Made by a program: the position numbers and the translations under genes
The notes under the pieces: model-generated
What the model was told of the DNA's origin: nothing
The model's database searches: none
What the model saw: the letters and a program-made list of their open reading frames with translations, nothing else
Shown: piece by piece, positions 36,474 through 46,743 of the stretch
Layout of the letters: every line of letters starts with the position of its first letter
Numbering within the stretch: position 1 is the stretch's first letter
Assembly: GCF_000190695.1 (NCBI RefSeq)
Contig: NZ_GL870929.1
Location: 332,853-396,852 of the forward strand
Direction of reading: 5' to 3'
Source of the DNA: Kingella denitrificans ATCC 33394
GTDB taxonomy: Bacteria > Pseudomonadota > Gammaproteobacteria > Burkholderiales > Neisseriaceae
Length of the DNA stretch: 64,000 nt

Positions 36474-37328
36474 TTAGTGATGGTGGTGGTGATGCGCGTG
36501 CGATTCGTCCACTGGTGCGCGTTTCGTGCCCACAGGGACAATCAGCGTAGAATACAGGGAAACGTGTTGGCAGACTTTTTGGTCGGCAAACGGCGCTTTG
36601 TGCACCACTTTCACTTTCCATTGGCCTTCCACCAGCGGCAGGAAGTTCACGCGGCCCTGCGCATCGGTTTTGGCGGAATAGCCGTTGATTTCGCGGTGGT
36701 CCATCATTGCATCCGTATCTTGGTTGATGACGGTATCCGCCGTAGCGACAACGGTGGCGCCCGCCAGCGGTTTGCCTTGATACAGCACTTGCAGCGGCAG
36801 CAGTTTGCCGGCGGCCACGGTGTTCGGATTGGCCAGCGGCACGATTTCCAGCTCTTGGCCTACCGGACGGGTGGCTGCGGCCAAATCAAAGCGGTCGCCC
36901 ACCTGCACGATGCTTTTGCCGTACATTTGCGACTGTTCGCAATACGTTGCGTCCGGAACTTGTGTCATATTGTTTTGCGACCATTTGCCTTGCGCGTTTT
37001 TCACCCAAAAGGTCGGCTGGTAAGTGGCCGTTACGCGGTAAGTGCCCGCCTTCAACGGATTGCGTGTGGCGTATTGGTAATTTTCGCCGCCGCGCAGCAC
37101 CATGGCCGTTGCACGGTTTTGGCTGTCGATGATTTCCATCGGTTTGAAAATCTGTACGCGGTCGGCAGCAATGGCTTCAGGGAGCGGATAAACGTGGCTG
37201 TAGCCCAAATCAGCTTCCAATACGTGGTCGGCCGGCTGTTGCGTCGGTGCAATCACCCAAACGTCGTGCGCGTGTGCCGCACCGCTCAAAAAAGCCAATG
37301 TGCAGGCTGCTTTCAATACAAGTTTCAT
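36474..37328 (-). CDS. DUF4198 periplasmic protein with natural C-terminal polyhistidine
   Basis: A 284-residue exported protein. The signal peptide MKLVLKAACTLAFLSGAAHAHD (cleavage near 20) places a His at the mature N-terminus, typical of DUF4198/NikM-like metal-uptake proteins. The body is beta-rich, with two Ig-like halves (YRVTATYQPTFWV; GKLLPLQVLYQGKPLAGATVVATAD; AQGRVNFLPLVEGQWKVKVVHK). The end is DESHAHHHHHH, a likely metal-binding tail. The signal peptide's KAACT is encoded by an exact DUS. A Zur-box-like palindrome sits just after the probable -10. Role in zinc, nickel or cobalt handling is inferred. Confidence 0.78.
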   Translation of the reverse strand: MKLVLKAACTLAFLSGAAHAHDVWVIAPTQQPADHVLEADLGYSHVYPLPEAIAADRVQIFKPMEIIDSQNRATAMVLRGGENYQYATRNPLKAGTYRVTATYQPTFWVKNAQGKWSQNNMTQVPDATYCEQSQMYGKSIVQVGDRFDLAAATRPVGQELEIVPLANPNTVAAGKLLPLQVLYQGKPLAGATVVATADTVINQDTDAMMDHREINGYSAKTDAQGRVNFLPLVEGQWKVKVVHKAPFADQKVCQHVSLYSTLIVPVGTKRAPVDESHAHHHHHH

Positions 37329-37366
37329 GGAATTCTCCTAGCGATATTTAAAGTTTTGCAGATAAT

Positions 37367-37379
37367 GTTACATAGTAAC
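37367..37379 (-). promoter_or_regulatory. Zur-box-like operator upstream of the DUF4198 gene
   Basis: GTTAC-ATA-GTAAC is a perfect inverted repeat with the 5-3-5 spacing of Zur boxes (GTTAT-n3-ATAAC type). It lies immediately downstream of a minus-strand -10, TATACT (about 37389-37394), where bound repressor would block transcription. The gene behind it encodes a His-rich metal protein. A Zur-like gene is at 62682-63158. Confidence 0.45.
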
Positions 37380-37452
37380 GCGCGCAGTATAACAAAAGCA
37401 TTTACTCTATTCCAGCAGATTTCGCAAAACCAAGCCGAAATCCGATGTGTAA

Positions 37453-37461
37453 TGCTATAAT
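37453..37461 (+). promoter_or_regulatory. extended -10 promoter for ftsK
   Basis: TGC followed by a perfect TATAAT (37456-37461) lies 62 bases upstream of the ftsK ATG. No clear -35 at normal spacing. Confidence 0.5.
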
Positions 37462-37523
37462 GCGCCTTTTTGCAAAAAATAGGCGGCGTGTTGCAGATGT
37501 ACCGCCCGCACCAAAGTTTCACC

Positions 37524-39956
37524 ATGAATATTCTTGACAAGCTATTGAATAAGAACACAACAAAATCCGGCAAACCTTCAACGGCCGGCACACGCAAAAA
37601 ACGCACCCCCGCTTCTTCCAACGCCAAAAAGCAGCCTGCACGTCCGCAGGTGCAGGTTGCCGCATCGTCCAAATCCGTCAAAACCGCAAAAGACCAACCC
37701 GCCAAACAACGGCTTGCCGTGCCGGAAAAAGACCGCCAGTTGGTCGGCGACACGCTGTGGATGTGCCTTTTGGTGCTCTCGGCCTATGTCTGCATTTCCC
37801 TAATCAGCTTCCACATGAAAGACCCGTCATGGTCGCGCAACGTGCCGAACTTGGGGCAGACGCGCAATTTCGGCGGCCTGTTGGGCGCATGGCTGTCGGA
37901 CGTGTTTTACTATTTGTTCGGCCTGTCCGCATGGTGGGGCATGGTGGCCGTGGGCGTTTGGCTGTACCGCCATTTCCGCCCGATACTCAATTCGGGCAGA
38001 CCGCCGTACAACGCGGCCATCGGGCTGGCAGGGCTGGCAATTTTGCTGCTGTGCAGCCCCGTGCTGGAAGCCGCACTGTTTCCGAACTGGCTGCAAAACC
38101 GCCTGCCGCTGGACGCGGGCGGATTGGTCGGCTCGCTGATTGATTCGACCGTGCGCGCTTGGTTCGGCCACACGGTCGGCGTTGTGCTGCTGTTTGCCTT
38201 TGCCATGCTGGGGTTTTCGCTGTTGGTGCAAATTTCGTGGCTGGACTTTTTGGAGCGGCTGGGCAACCGTTTGGAACGCCTGTTCCGTTATTTCGTGCAC
38301 GGCAAAAACAAAGAAATCACGCCAACCTTTTTCCCCGACAAACCCGAAGCCAACCCCATCGAGCAGATTGTGGCTATCCCCGTCGCCAAGAATGTGAGCA
38401 GCCGCAACAACCGCAAAATGGCGGTAACCGTGGCGCAACAGCAGCCTGCACGCAAAAACCCGTCGCAATCGGTCGAAATCAACGGCTACCGTTTGCCCGA
38501 TTTGAGCCATCTGCGCGAAGCCGCGCCGCACAGCACCCCCATCGACCCCGACACATTGCGCGAAACCGGCCGGCGCATTGAAGCCAAATTGGCGGAATTC
38601 GGCATTGACGTGCAAGTGGTCAGCGCCATTGCCGGCCCAGTGATTACGCGCTACGAAATCGAACCGGCCAAAGGCGTGAAGGGCAGCCAAATCGTCAATT
38701 TATCCAAAGATTTGGCGCGCTCTTTGTCGGTGCAGTCCGTGCGCGTGGTGGAAACCATTATCGGCAAAACCACCATGGGCATCGAGCTGCCGAACGAACA
38801 GCGGCAGGAAGTTTTATTGCAGGAAATTTTCTCTTCCGACGTATTCAACGATGCGCCGTCCAAACTCACGGTGGCTTTGGGCAAAGACATTGCCGGCCTG
38901 CCGGTGGTGGGCGATTTGGCGAAAATGCCGCATTTACTGGTGGGCGGCATGACCGGCTCGGGCAAATCCGTGGGCGTGAATGCGATGATTTTGTCGATGC
39001 TGTATAAAGCCACGCCCGAAGAAGTCCGCTTCATCATGATTGACCCGAAAATGCTGGAACTGTCGATTTACGAAGGCATTGCACACCTGCTGTGCCCCGT
39101 GGTTACCGATATGCGCGAAGCGGGCAATGCGCTGAACTGGTGCGTGGCGGAAATGGAAAAACGCTACCGCCTGCTGGCGCGTGTCGGCGTGCGAACGCTG
39201 GCGGGCTATAACGAAAAAGTGCAGGCTGCTTTGGCGGAGGGCAAACCCATCCCTAACCCGTTCAGCCTGAATCCGGACGAACCCGAGCCTTTGACCAAGC
39301 TGCCGCAAATCGTGCTGGTGATTGACGAATTAGCCGATTTGATGATGACCGAGAAAAAATCGGTGGAAACGCAGATTGCCCGATTGGCGCAAAAAGCACG
39401 CGCCGCCGGCATCCACATGATTATCGCCACCCAGCGCCCAAGTGTGGACGTGATTACCGGCCTGATTAAGGCCAACGTACCGACCCGCATGGCGTTCACC
39501 GTACAAAGCCGCATCGACAGCCGCACGATTCTCGACCAAATGGGCGCGGAAGATTTGCTGAAATACGGCGATTTGCTGTTCCTGCAGCCGGGCAATGCCG
39601 AGCCGACCCGTCTGCAAGGCGCGTTCGTGAGCGATGACGAAGTGCACAATGTGGTGAATTTCATCAAATCACAGGCCGAGGCGAATTATATCAACGGCAT
39701 TCTCACAGGCGAGGCGACGCAGGAAACGCAGAAATTTATCGAGCCGAACGGCGGCGGCAATGCGCAAGACGAGCTGTTCGACCAAGCGGTGCAGTTTGTC
39801 GTGTCCAGCCGCAAAACTTCGATTTCCGCCTTGCAGCGGCATTTGCGCATCGGCTACAACCGCGCCGCGAACTTGATGCAGGCTTTAGAGGAAGACGGCA
39901 TCGTGTCGCCGCCGGACAGCCAGGGCGGCCGCCAGATTTTCTCGCGGCTGGAATAA
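37524..39956 (+). CDS. ftsK: DNA translocase FtsK
   Basis: An 810-residue septal motor that clears the chromosome and activates XerCD at dif. The N-terminal basic region is followed by about four membrane helices (residues 75-245). A short linker leads to the translocase with Walker [21 protein letters not shown] and Walker [15 protein letters not shown], then [25 protein letters not shown]. The C-terminal gamma winged helix has [32 protein letters not shown]. The linker is short compared with E. coli (1329 residues), as in Neisseria. The ATG at 37524 lacks a strong ribosome site. DUS copies at 37629 and 39220 are translated (KKQPAR, KVQAAL). Confidence 0.96.
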   Translation: MNILDKLLNKNTTKSGKPSTAGTRKKRTPASSNAKKQPARPQVQVAASSKSVKTAKDQPAKQRLAVPEKDRQLVGDTLWMCLLVLSAYVCISLISFHMKDPSWSRNVPNLGQTRNFGGLLGAWLSDVFYYLFGLSAWWGMVAVGVWLYRHFRPILNSGRPPYNAAIGLAGLAILLLCSPVLEAALFPNWLQNRLPLDAGGLVGSLIDSTVRAWFGHTVGVVLLFAFAMLGFSLLVQISWLDFLERLGNRLERLFRYFVHGKNKEITPTFFPDKPEANPIEQIVAIPVAKNVSSRNNRKMAVTVAQQQPARKNPSQSVEINGYRLPDLSHLREAAPHSTPIDPDTLRETGRRIEAKLAEFGIDVQVVSAIAGPVITRYEIEPAKGVKGSQIVNLSKDLARSLSVQSVRVVETIIGKTTMGIELPNEQRQEVLLQEIFSSDVFNDAPSKLTVALGKDIAGLPVVGDLAKMPHLLVGGMTGSGKSVGVNAMILSMLYKATPEEVRFIMIDPKMLELSIYEGIAHLLCPVVTDMREAGNALNWCVAEMEKRYRLLARVGVRTLAGYNEKVQAALAEGKPIPNPFSLNPDEPEPLTKLPQIVLVIDELADLMMTEKKSVETQIARLAQKARAAGIHMIIATQRPSVDVITGLIKANVPTRMAFTVQSRIDSRTILDQMGAEDLLKYGDLLFLQPGNAEPTRLQGAFVSDDEVHNVVNFIKSQAEANYINGILTGEATQETQKFIEPNGGGNAQDELFDQAVQFVVSSRKTSISALQRHLRIGYNRAANLMQALEEDGIVSPPDSQGGRQIFSRLE

Positions 39957-39978
39957 CGTGTTTGGCTATGGGTGATTA

Positions 39979-40023
39979 AAGTGCAGGCTGCTTTTGGAGC
40001 ATCTTCAAAAGCAGCCTGCACTT
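39979..40023. terminator. long DUS inverted pair after ftsK
   Basis: Reverse DUS 39982-39993 and forward DUS 40009-40020 extend into a stem of about 19 bp (AAAGTGCAGGCTGCTTTTG facing CAAAAGCAGCCTGCACTTT) with a very short loop. It sits between convergent ftsK and the spermidine-synthase-like gene. Confidence 0.8.
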
Positions 40024-40043
40024 TGAGTTTTTGGGGGAGGGCA

Positions 40044-41558
40044 TCAACGCATCACATTGGCCCAATCCTGTTCGAAATACGCCACCAGTTTCTGATTGTT
40101 CAGATAATTTGCTTCCACGGGTCGGCGTGCCATATCGTTCGGGAAATCAAACATCTGCGCCAGAACGGGCGGTGTTAAAAACTGTGTCGGCACGTCAATC
40201 CGTGCAGGCTGCCTGAAATCGCCCGCCGTATCGGCCATCACGAAGCCCCATTCGCCGAAACTGGGCACATACACATGATACGGCGCGGTGCGCAGCCCTG
40301 CCGCTTCCAGCGTTGCCACCACCGACCAATAAGCATTGGGCGCAAAATAGGGCGAGGTGGACTGCACCACGATTTTTCCGCCCGGATTAAGGCGCTGCGC
40401 CACCATTCGGTACATCGGCACGGAATAAAGCTTGCCCAGCGCGAAATTGGATGGGTCGGGCAGGTCGATGATAATCACGTCAAAACGTTCGGCCTGATGT
40501 TGCAGCCATTGGGCGGCATCGTCGTTGATAATGCGGATTTTCGGGTGGTTCAACGCATTTTTGTTCAATGCGGTGAGCCGCGCGGAGGTTTGGAAGGTGT
40601 GCGTCATGTCCGGGTCCAAATCGACCAAGGTAAGCTGCTGAACTTCGGGATATTTCAGCACTTCGCGCGCCGCCAGCCCGTCGCCGCCGCCCAAAATCAG
40701 CACGCGTTTGCGGCTGGGCGACATCTGCATGGCGGGGATGACCAATGCTTCGTGGTAGCGGGCTTCATCACGCGAAGAAAACTGCAAATTACCGTTGATA
40801 TACAGACGGATATCGTCTTTCCATTGGGTAACGACCAGCCGCTGGTAGGGCGAGTGGCTTTCGTACACGACCGGGTCGCCGAAATAGCGCTGTTCTGCTT
40901 GGAGTACCCAATAATTGGCATAAACAAAGGCCATCACCAATAGCATCAATACGATAAAGCAGCGGCCGGCCAGTGCTTTGTATCGGGCGATTTTCGCACG
41001 GAAAACGCGGGCGGTGATGTAAGCAATGGCGGCGTTCAGGATGCCGAACAGCAATGCTGAGCGCGCCATGCCCAATTTGGGTGCAAGCAGCAGCGGAAAC
41101 AGCAGCGACACGGCCAGCGCGCCCATATAGTCAAACGTCAGCACGCGTGCCACAATTTCTTTGAATTCGTGTTCCTGCTGGTTCAAAAGCCGCATCACCA
41201 GCGGAATTTCCATGCCCACAATCGTGCCGACCAACAATACCAGCGCATAAAGCAGGGTGCGGAAGGGTGCAGCGGCAAATCCGAAGGCGACAAACAAAAA
41301 CAACGCCGACAATCCGCCCGCCAGGCCGACCAAAAGCTCGATTTCCACAAAGCGCACCAGCACGTCTTCATCTTTAATATAACGCGTGAGGTGCGCGCCG
41401 ATGCCCATAGAAAAAAGATACAGGCCGATGATGAACGAATACTGGAAAATGCTGTCGCCCAGAAGATAGCTGGCCAAAGCCGCCATAATCAGCTCGTATG
41501 CCAAGCCGCAACTGGCCACCATAAATACGGATAAAATCAGAATGCGCGATGGATTCAT
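40044..41558 (-). CDS. membrane-anchored spermidine-synthase-like protein
   Basis: A 504-residue protein with an N-terminal half of about seven membrane helices (residues 5-225) and a C-terminal Rossmann domain of the polyamine aminopropyltransferase type. Motif I is VLILGGGDGLAAREVLKYPEVQQLTLVDLDPDM (about 282-314), followed by IINDDAAQWL and VIIIDLPDPSNFALGKLYS. The SpeE-like substrate signature YLNGNLQFSSRDEARYHEAL is close to LDGxxQ...DEFxYHE. Family knowledge: such fused proteins may make spermidine or another product; the activity is unproven. It ends at the long hairpin shared with ftsK and is followed upstream by another DUS hairpin. Confidence 0.85.
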   Translation of the reverse strand: MNPSRILILSVFMVASCGLAYELIMAALASYLLGDSIFQYSFIIGLYLFSMGIGAHLTRYIKDEDVLVRFVEIELLVGLAGGLSALFLFVAFGFAAAPFRTLLYALVLLVGTIVGMEIPLVMRLLNQQEHEFKEIVARVLTFDYMGALAVSLLFPLLLAPKLGMARSALLFGILNAAIAYITARVFRAKIARYKALAGRCFIVLMLLVMAFVYANYWVLQAEQRYFGDPVVYESHSPYQRLVVTQWKDDIRLYINGNLQFSSRDEARYHEALVIPAMQMSPSRKRVLILGGGDGLAAREVLKYPEVQQLTLVDLDPDMTHTFQTSARLTALNKNALNHPKIRIINDDAAQWLQHQAERFDVIIIDLPDPSNFALGKLYSVPMYRMVAQRLNPGGKIVVQSTSPYFAPNAYWSVVATLEAAGLRTAPYHVYVPSFGEWGFVMADTAGDFRQPARIDVPTQFLTPPVLAQMFDFPNDMARRPVEANYLNNQKLVAYFEQDWANVMR

Positions 41559-41580
41559 GCAAAACGCCTAACTTGTAAAA

Positions 41581-41623
41581 AGTGCAGGCTGCTTTTGGCA
41601 ATCGTTCAAAAGCAGCCTGCACG
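41581..41623. terminator. DUS inverted pair after ilvC
   Basis: Reverse DUS 41583-41594 and forward DUS 41610-41621 form a 15-16 bp stem 12 bases beyond the ilvC stop (41635, minus strand), upstream of the next gene's start at 41558. Confidence 0.7.
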
Positions 41624-41634
41624 TTCAGACCCGA

Positions 41635-42717
<1,083 letters not shown>

Positions 42718-42813
42718 TCAAACGGTTCTGTTTGGGGGTCAATATGGCTTTTGCCCACATTGAACAAATGCGTGGCTGGAAATTTTACACTATTTTGCAC
42801 GGCTTTTGTAATT

Positions 42814-43491
42814 TTATGCAGCCTGCACCAATGCCTGCCGCATTTCGCGGATAACGGCGTCATAATCGCTCTGTCCGAAAATGGCGGAGCCTGCCACGAA
42901 CGTGTCCGCGCCGGCTTGGGCGATTTCGGCGATATTGCCGGCTTTCACGCCGCCGTCGACTTCCAGCACAATCCGCCGCCCCGTTTGCGCTTGGTAATGG
43001 TCGAGCAGGCTGCGCACGCGGCGCAGTTTGTCCAGCGTGTGCGGGATAAAGCTTTGGCCGCCGAATCCGGGATTCACCGACATCAGCAGCACCATGTCCA
43101 GCTTGTCCAAAACGTGTTCCAGCACATGAACGGGCGTGGCGGGGTTCAGCACCAAACCGGCCTGTTTGCCCGCGTTTTTGATGAGTTGCAGGCTGCGGTC
43201 GATGTGGCGGCTGGCTTCGGGGTGGAAGCTGATAATGTCGGCGCCAGCTTCGATGAAGGCGCGAATCATGTCGTCCACCGGCTCTACCATCAAATGCACG
43301 TCAATCGGCACGGTGCTGACGGGGCGCAGGGCTTGGCAAATCATCGGCCCGAAGGTGAGGTTTGGGACGTAATGGTTGTCCATCACGTCGAAATGGATTA
43401 AATCGGCGCCTGCGTCAATCACTCGGCGGACTTCTTCGCCCAATCGGGTGAAGTCGGCGGACAGGATGCTGGGGGCTATGCGGTAGTTCAT
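42814..43491 (-). CDS. rpe: ribulose-phosphate 3-epimerase
   Basis: A 225-residue TIM-barrel metal enzyme of the pentose phosphate pathway. It starts [17 protein letters not shown] and has [17 protein letters not shown] with the metal His and Asp. [33 protein letters not shown] and [31 protein letters not shown] carry the phosphate-binding loop and catalytic Asp. The C-terminus QALVQAA comes from a DUS-like sequence at the stop. It is downstream of tsaB by 21 bases on the minus strand, so it may share that transcript. Confidence 0.96.
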   Translation of the reverse strand: MNYRIAPSILSADFTRLGEEVRRVIDAGADLIHFDVMDNHYVPNLTFGPMICQALRPVSTVPIDVHLMVEPVDDMIRAFIEAGADIISFHPEASRHIDRSLQLIKNAGKQAGLVLNPATPVHVLEHVLDKLDMVLLMSVNPGFGGQSFIPHTLDKLRRVRSLLDHYQAQTGRRIVLEVDGGVKAGNIAEIAQAGADTFVAGSAIFGQSDYDAVIREMRQALVQAA

Positions 43492-43512
43492 TTTCGGCTT
43501 TCGGAAGGGCAG

Positions 43513-44205
43513 TCAAAAAGCAGCCTGCACTTTTTTCGCCAGCTGTTCGGCGGCGGTGAGGGCAACTTTATTGCGGATATACAGCAGGTTGGCGTGTTCT
43601 GCGGCGGTGGCGGGATAGCGGCCGCTTTGTGCCAGCCGTAAGTAATCGGCGGCGGTGGGCATGAAGGGCTGTCCTGCAAAGGCAGGCGGCTGCTCCAGCG
43701 CGAACGCGTTGCCTGCACCGGCCACTTGTCGGCCTTGGCAGGATTCCGGCAGGGCGATTTCTTCGGCCTTGCCCACGCCGTATGCGCTCAAACGTTCGTG
43801 GCGGCGCGTATCGAACCACGCATAAAACACTTCGCCCATCCGCGCGTCGGTGGCGGCCAGCACGCATTCGCAGTCGGGTATTTGGTAGGCCACGGCATCC
43901 AAACAGGGAATGCCGACCAAGGGAATGCCGAACGGCACGGCCAAGCCTTGCGCCACACCGATGCCGATACGCAGGCCGGTAAACGCGCCTGCACCTTGCG
44001 CATACACAATCGCGCCCAAATCGGAAACGGTGCAGGCTGCTTCCGAAAGCAGGTTGCGGATGCCCGGCAGAATCAAATCGGACTGCCGATTGCCCGCTTC
44101 CGTGTGCATGCCGTGCCATTGCCCGTCCGCATGCAGCGCCAATGAAAGGAAGGCGGTCGAAGTGTCTATCGCCAACACGGGGCGGCTGAAATCAGGTGTC
44201 GTCAT
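43513..44205 (-). CDS. tsaB: tRNA t6A synthesis protein TsaB
   Basis: A 230-residue ASKHA-fold protein that, with TsaC/D/E, makes N6-threonylcarbamoyladenosine in ANN-decoding tRNAs. The start VLAIDTSTAFLSLAL, then LGAIVYAQGAGAFTGLRIGIGVAQGLA and VLAATDARMGEVFYAWF are typical. Two exact DUS copies are translated: SEAACT (44031) and the final residues KKVQAAF, where the DUS at 43518 runs into the stop codon. It lies two bases after the CNP1-like gene and upstream of rpe, forming a probable small operon cnp1-tsaB-rpe. Confidence 0.93.
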   Translation of the reverse strand: MTTPDFSRPVLAIDTSTAFLSLALHADGQWHGMHTEAGNRQSDLILPGIRNLLSEAACTVSDLGAIVYAQGAGAFTGLRIGIGVAQGLAVPFGIPLVGIPCLDAVAYQIPDCECVLAATDARMGEVFYAWFDTRRHERLSAYGVGKAEEIALPESCQGRQVAGAGNAFALEQPPAFAGQPFMPTAADYLRLAQSGRYPATAAEHANLLYIRNKVALTAAEQLAKKVQAAF

Positions 44206-44207
44206 GC

Positions 44208-44774
44208 TTATTTGCTGTAATCGAATTGAATGGCGTGGCCGGATTGGCGGCGAAGGCGTTGGCGCAGCAATTCGTCGCTGGCGGCATGCCCGTCGATGCA
44301 GAAGGCTTCATACAGCACGCGGCGCACGGCGTTGCTGCCGTTGAGTTTGCCGCCAATCACTTCCCAGCGGCTGTTGCGCGGCGTAATCCAGCGGCGGTTG
44401 GCCAAATCGGCAAAGGCAAAGGTTTTCAGTTTCGAGCCTTCGCTGCCGAGCAGTTTCGCGCCGGTGATGCACAGCAGGCCTTCCGCGCTGACGTTCGGAT
44501 AGCCGGAAGCCGAGCGGTTGTTCAGAATGTAACGGATGCTGCCGTCGGGCGCGTAATGAATGCTGTCGAGCAGGATTTGCGGCTTGCCGGAAAACGTGGG
44601 GCTGACATACAAATCAAACCAGCCTGCACCTTCCGTGTCGGGCAATTCGGGCAGCGGCAGGCTGCTTTCCTGAAATTCGGCATCGCTGTGGTCGGACACG
44701 CCCAGCCAGCCAGAATCGGCAAAGGCAAAAGAGGCGGATAAAAGCCCAGCACAGAATAAAGATAAATATTTCAT
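44208..44774 (-). CDS. CNP1-like family protein
   Basis: A 188-residue exported protein with a signal peptide (MKYLSLFCAGLLSASFAFAD) matching the CNP1 ('cryptic neisserial protein 1') family. The family core is WFDLYVSPTFSGKPQILLDSIHYAPDGSIRYILNNRSASGYPNVSAEGLLC, followed by RRWITPRNSRWEVIGGKLNGSNAVRRVLYEAFCIDG. Two cysteines are likely disulfide-bonded. No biochemical function is established. The family is largely betaproteobacterial, which supports the taxonomic placement. It is directly followed, after two bases, by tsaB. Confidence 0.85.
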   Translation of the reverse strand: MKYLSLFCAGLLSASFAFADSGWLGVSDHSDAEFQESSLPLPELPDTEGAGWFDLYVSPTFSGKPQILLDSIHYAPDGSIRYILNNRSASGYPNVSAEGLLCITGAKLLGSEGSKLKTFAFADLANRRWITPRNSRWEVIGGKLNGSNAVRRVLYEAFCIDGHAASDELLRQRLRRQSGHAIQFDYSK

Positions 44775-44803
44775 AAACTTGCTTACTGATTTTTCAAATG
44801 AAT

Positions 44804-44863
44804 AAAGCAGCCTGCACTTTTCCCGTTGCCGTGGAGTGCCGTTGGAAAGTGCAGGCTGCTTTT
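44804..44863. terminator. DUS inverted pair after adk
   Basis: Forward DUS 44805-44816 and reverse DUS 44850-44861 lie just beyond the adk stop (44870, minus). The arms extend through AAAGCAGCCTGCACTTT and AAAGTGCAGGCTGCTTT with a loop of about 28 bases. Confidence 0.65.
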
Positions 44864-44869
44864 GAGGGG

Positions 44870-45592
<723 letters not shown>

Positions 45593-45628
45593 CTATGGTA
45601 ATACGTTTTGCGGCAATATAAAAGGGAT

Positions 45629-46597
45629 TTACACAATCCGCGCTTTCAGCAAATCATACATATTCAGTGCGCCGACCAGCCGTCCGCCTTCGCACACGGG
45701 CAGGCCGTTGATGCGTTTTTCCTGCATCAGCTTCAAGGCTTCGCTCAATAATTTTTCGGGCGATATGGTGGCGGGATGGCGGGTCATTACTTCGCTCATC
45801 GGCAGGTCGGGCAGTTGCTCGTGTCGCTCGAACAGGCGGCGCAAATCGCCGTCGGTAAACACACCCGCTAAGCAGCCTGCACCGTCCGCCACCGCCACCA
45901 TACCCAAGCCTTTGCCGCTCATTTGGATAATCGCTTCGCGCAGGCTGCTTTCGGGGCGGACCACCGGCAGCGCGTCGCCCGAATGCATCACATCGCCCAC
46001 CGTCAAAAGCAGCCTGCGCCCCAAGCTGCCCGCCGGATGGCTCAATGCGAAATCTTCCGGCGTGAACTGGCGCGCGTTTAACAATGCAATCGCCAGCGCA
46101 TCGCCCAAAGCCAGCACGGCCGTGGTGCTGGACGTCGGCGCAAGCCCCAAGGGGCAGGCTTCTTGCGACACGGCGGCGCGGATATGGATGTCCGCGTGTT
46201 TCGCCATGCTCGATTCGGGTTTGCCCGTGATGCAGATTAGCGTGATGTGGCGGCGTTTGAGCGCGGGCATAATCGCCAAGATTTCGTCGCTTTCGCCCGA
46301 ATTGGAAATGGCCAGTACCACGTCGCCGTCCACAATCATGCCCAAATCGCCGTGCGCCGCTTCTGCCGGATGGACAAAAAAGGCCGGCGTGCCGGTGGAG
46401 GCCAGCGTGGCGGCGATTTTGCGCCCGATATGCCCGGATTTGCCCATGCCCGTCACAATCACGCGGCCGCGGCTTTGCAGCACCGCATCCACCGCGCGGG
46501 CAAACGCTCCGTCCAACTGCGCCGCCATTTCCAGCACCGACTGCGCTTCAATCTGCAAAACCTGTTTTGCCCAGTCCAAATAATGTGTTGCACCCAT
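45629..46597 (-). CDS. kdsD: D-arabinose-5-phosphate isomerase
   Basis: A 322-residue KpsF/GutQ-family enzyme making arabinose-5-phosphate, the first committed precursor of Kdo in LPS. The SIS domain has VIVTGMGKSGHIGRKIAATLASTGTPAFFVHPAEAAHGDLGM at about 45-86 and VLAISNSGESDEIL, with SSTTAVLALGDALAIALL further on. Two CBS domains fill the last 120 residues. DUS or near-DUS sequences at 45870, about 45945 and about 46005 are translated between the CBS strands. AAAGGAT precedes the ATG. The usual kdsC/lpt neighbours are absent. Confidence 0.95.
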   Translation of the reverse strand: MGATHYLDWAKQVLQIEAQSVLEMAAQLDGAFARAVDAVLQSRGRVIVTGMGKSGHIGRKIAATLASTGTPAFFVHPAEAAHGDLGMIVDGDVVLAISNSGESDEILAIMPALKRRHITLICITGKPESSMAKHADIHIRAAVSQEACPLGLAPTSSTTAVLALGDALAIALLNARQFTPEDFALSHPAGSLGRRLLLTVGDVMHSGDALPVVRPESSLREAIIQMSGKGLGMVAVADGAGCLAGVFTDGDLRRLFERHEQLPDLPMSEVMTRHPATISPEKLLSEALKLMQEKRINGLPVCEGGRLVGALNMYDLLKARIV

Positions 46598-46743
46598 TCC
46601 GTTATCCTTTGTCTGTCTGTTTCCGCCGCACTCGCGTTCGCTGCCGGACGGTTTTCACGGCGTTGCGCCGCCGTGCCCACTTTCAGGCCGCCACGCCCCG
46701 CATTCTGCGCACGTTGCAAAAGCAGCCTGCACCCTGCCGTTCG

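Noticed and set aside
46657..46676. GC-rich hairpin CACGGCG...CGCCGTG between mutL and kdsD
   Set aside because: The stem is real, but there is no T run on the minus strand, so a terminator call is not supported.
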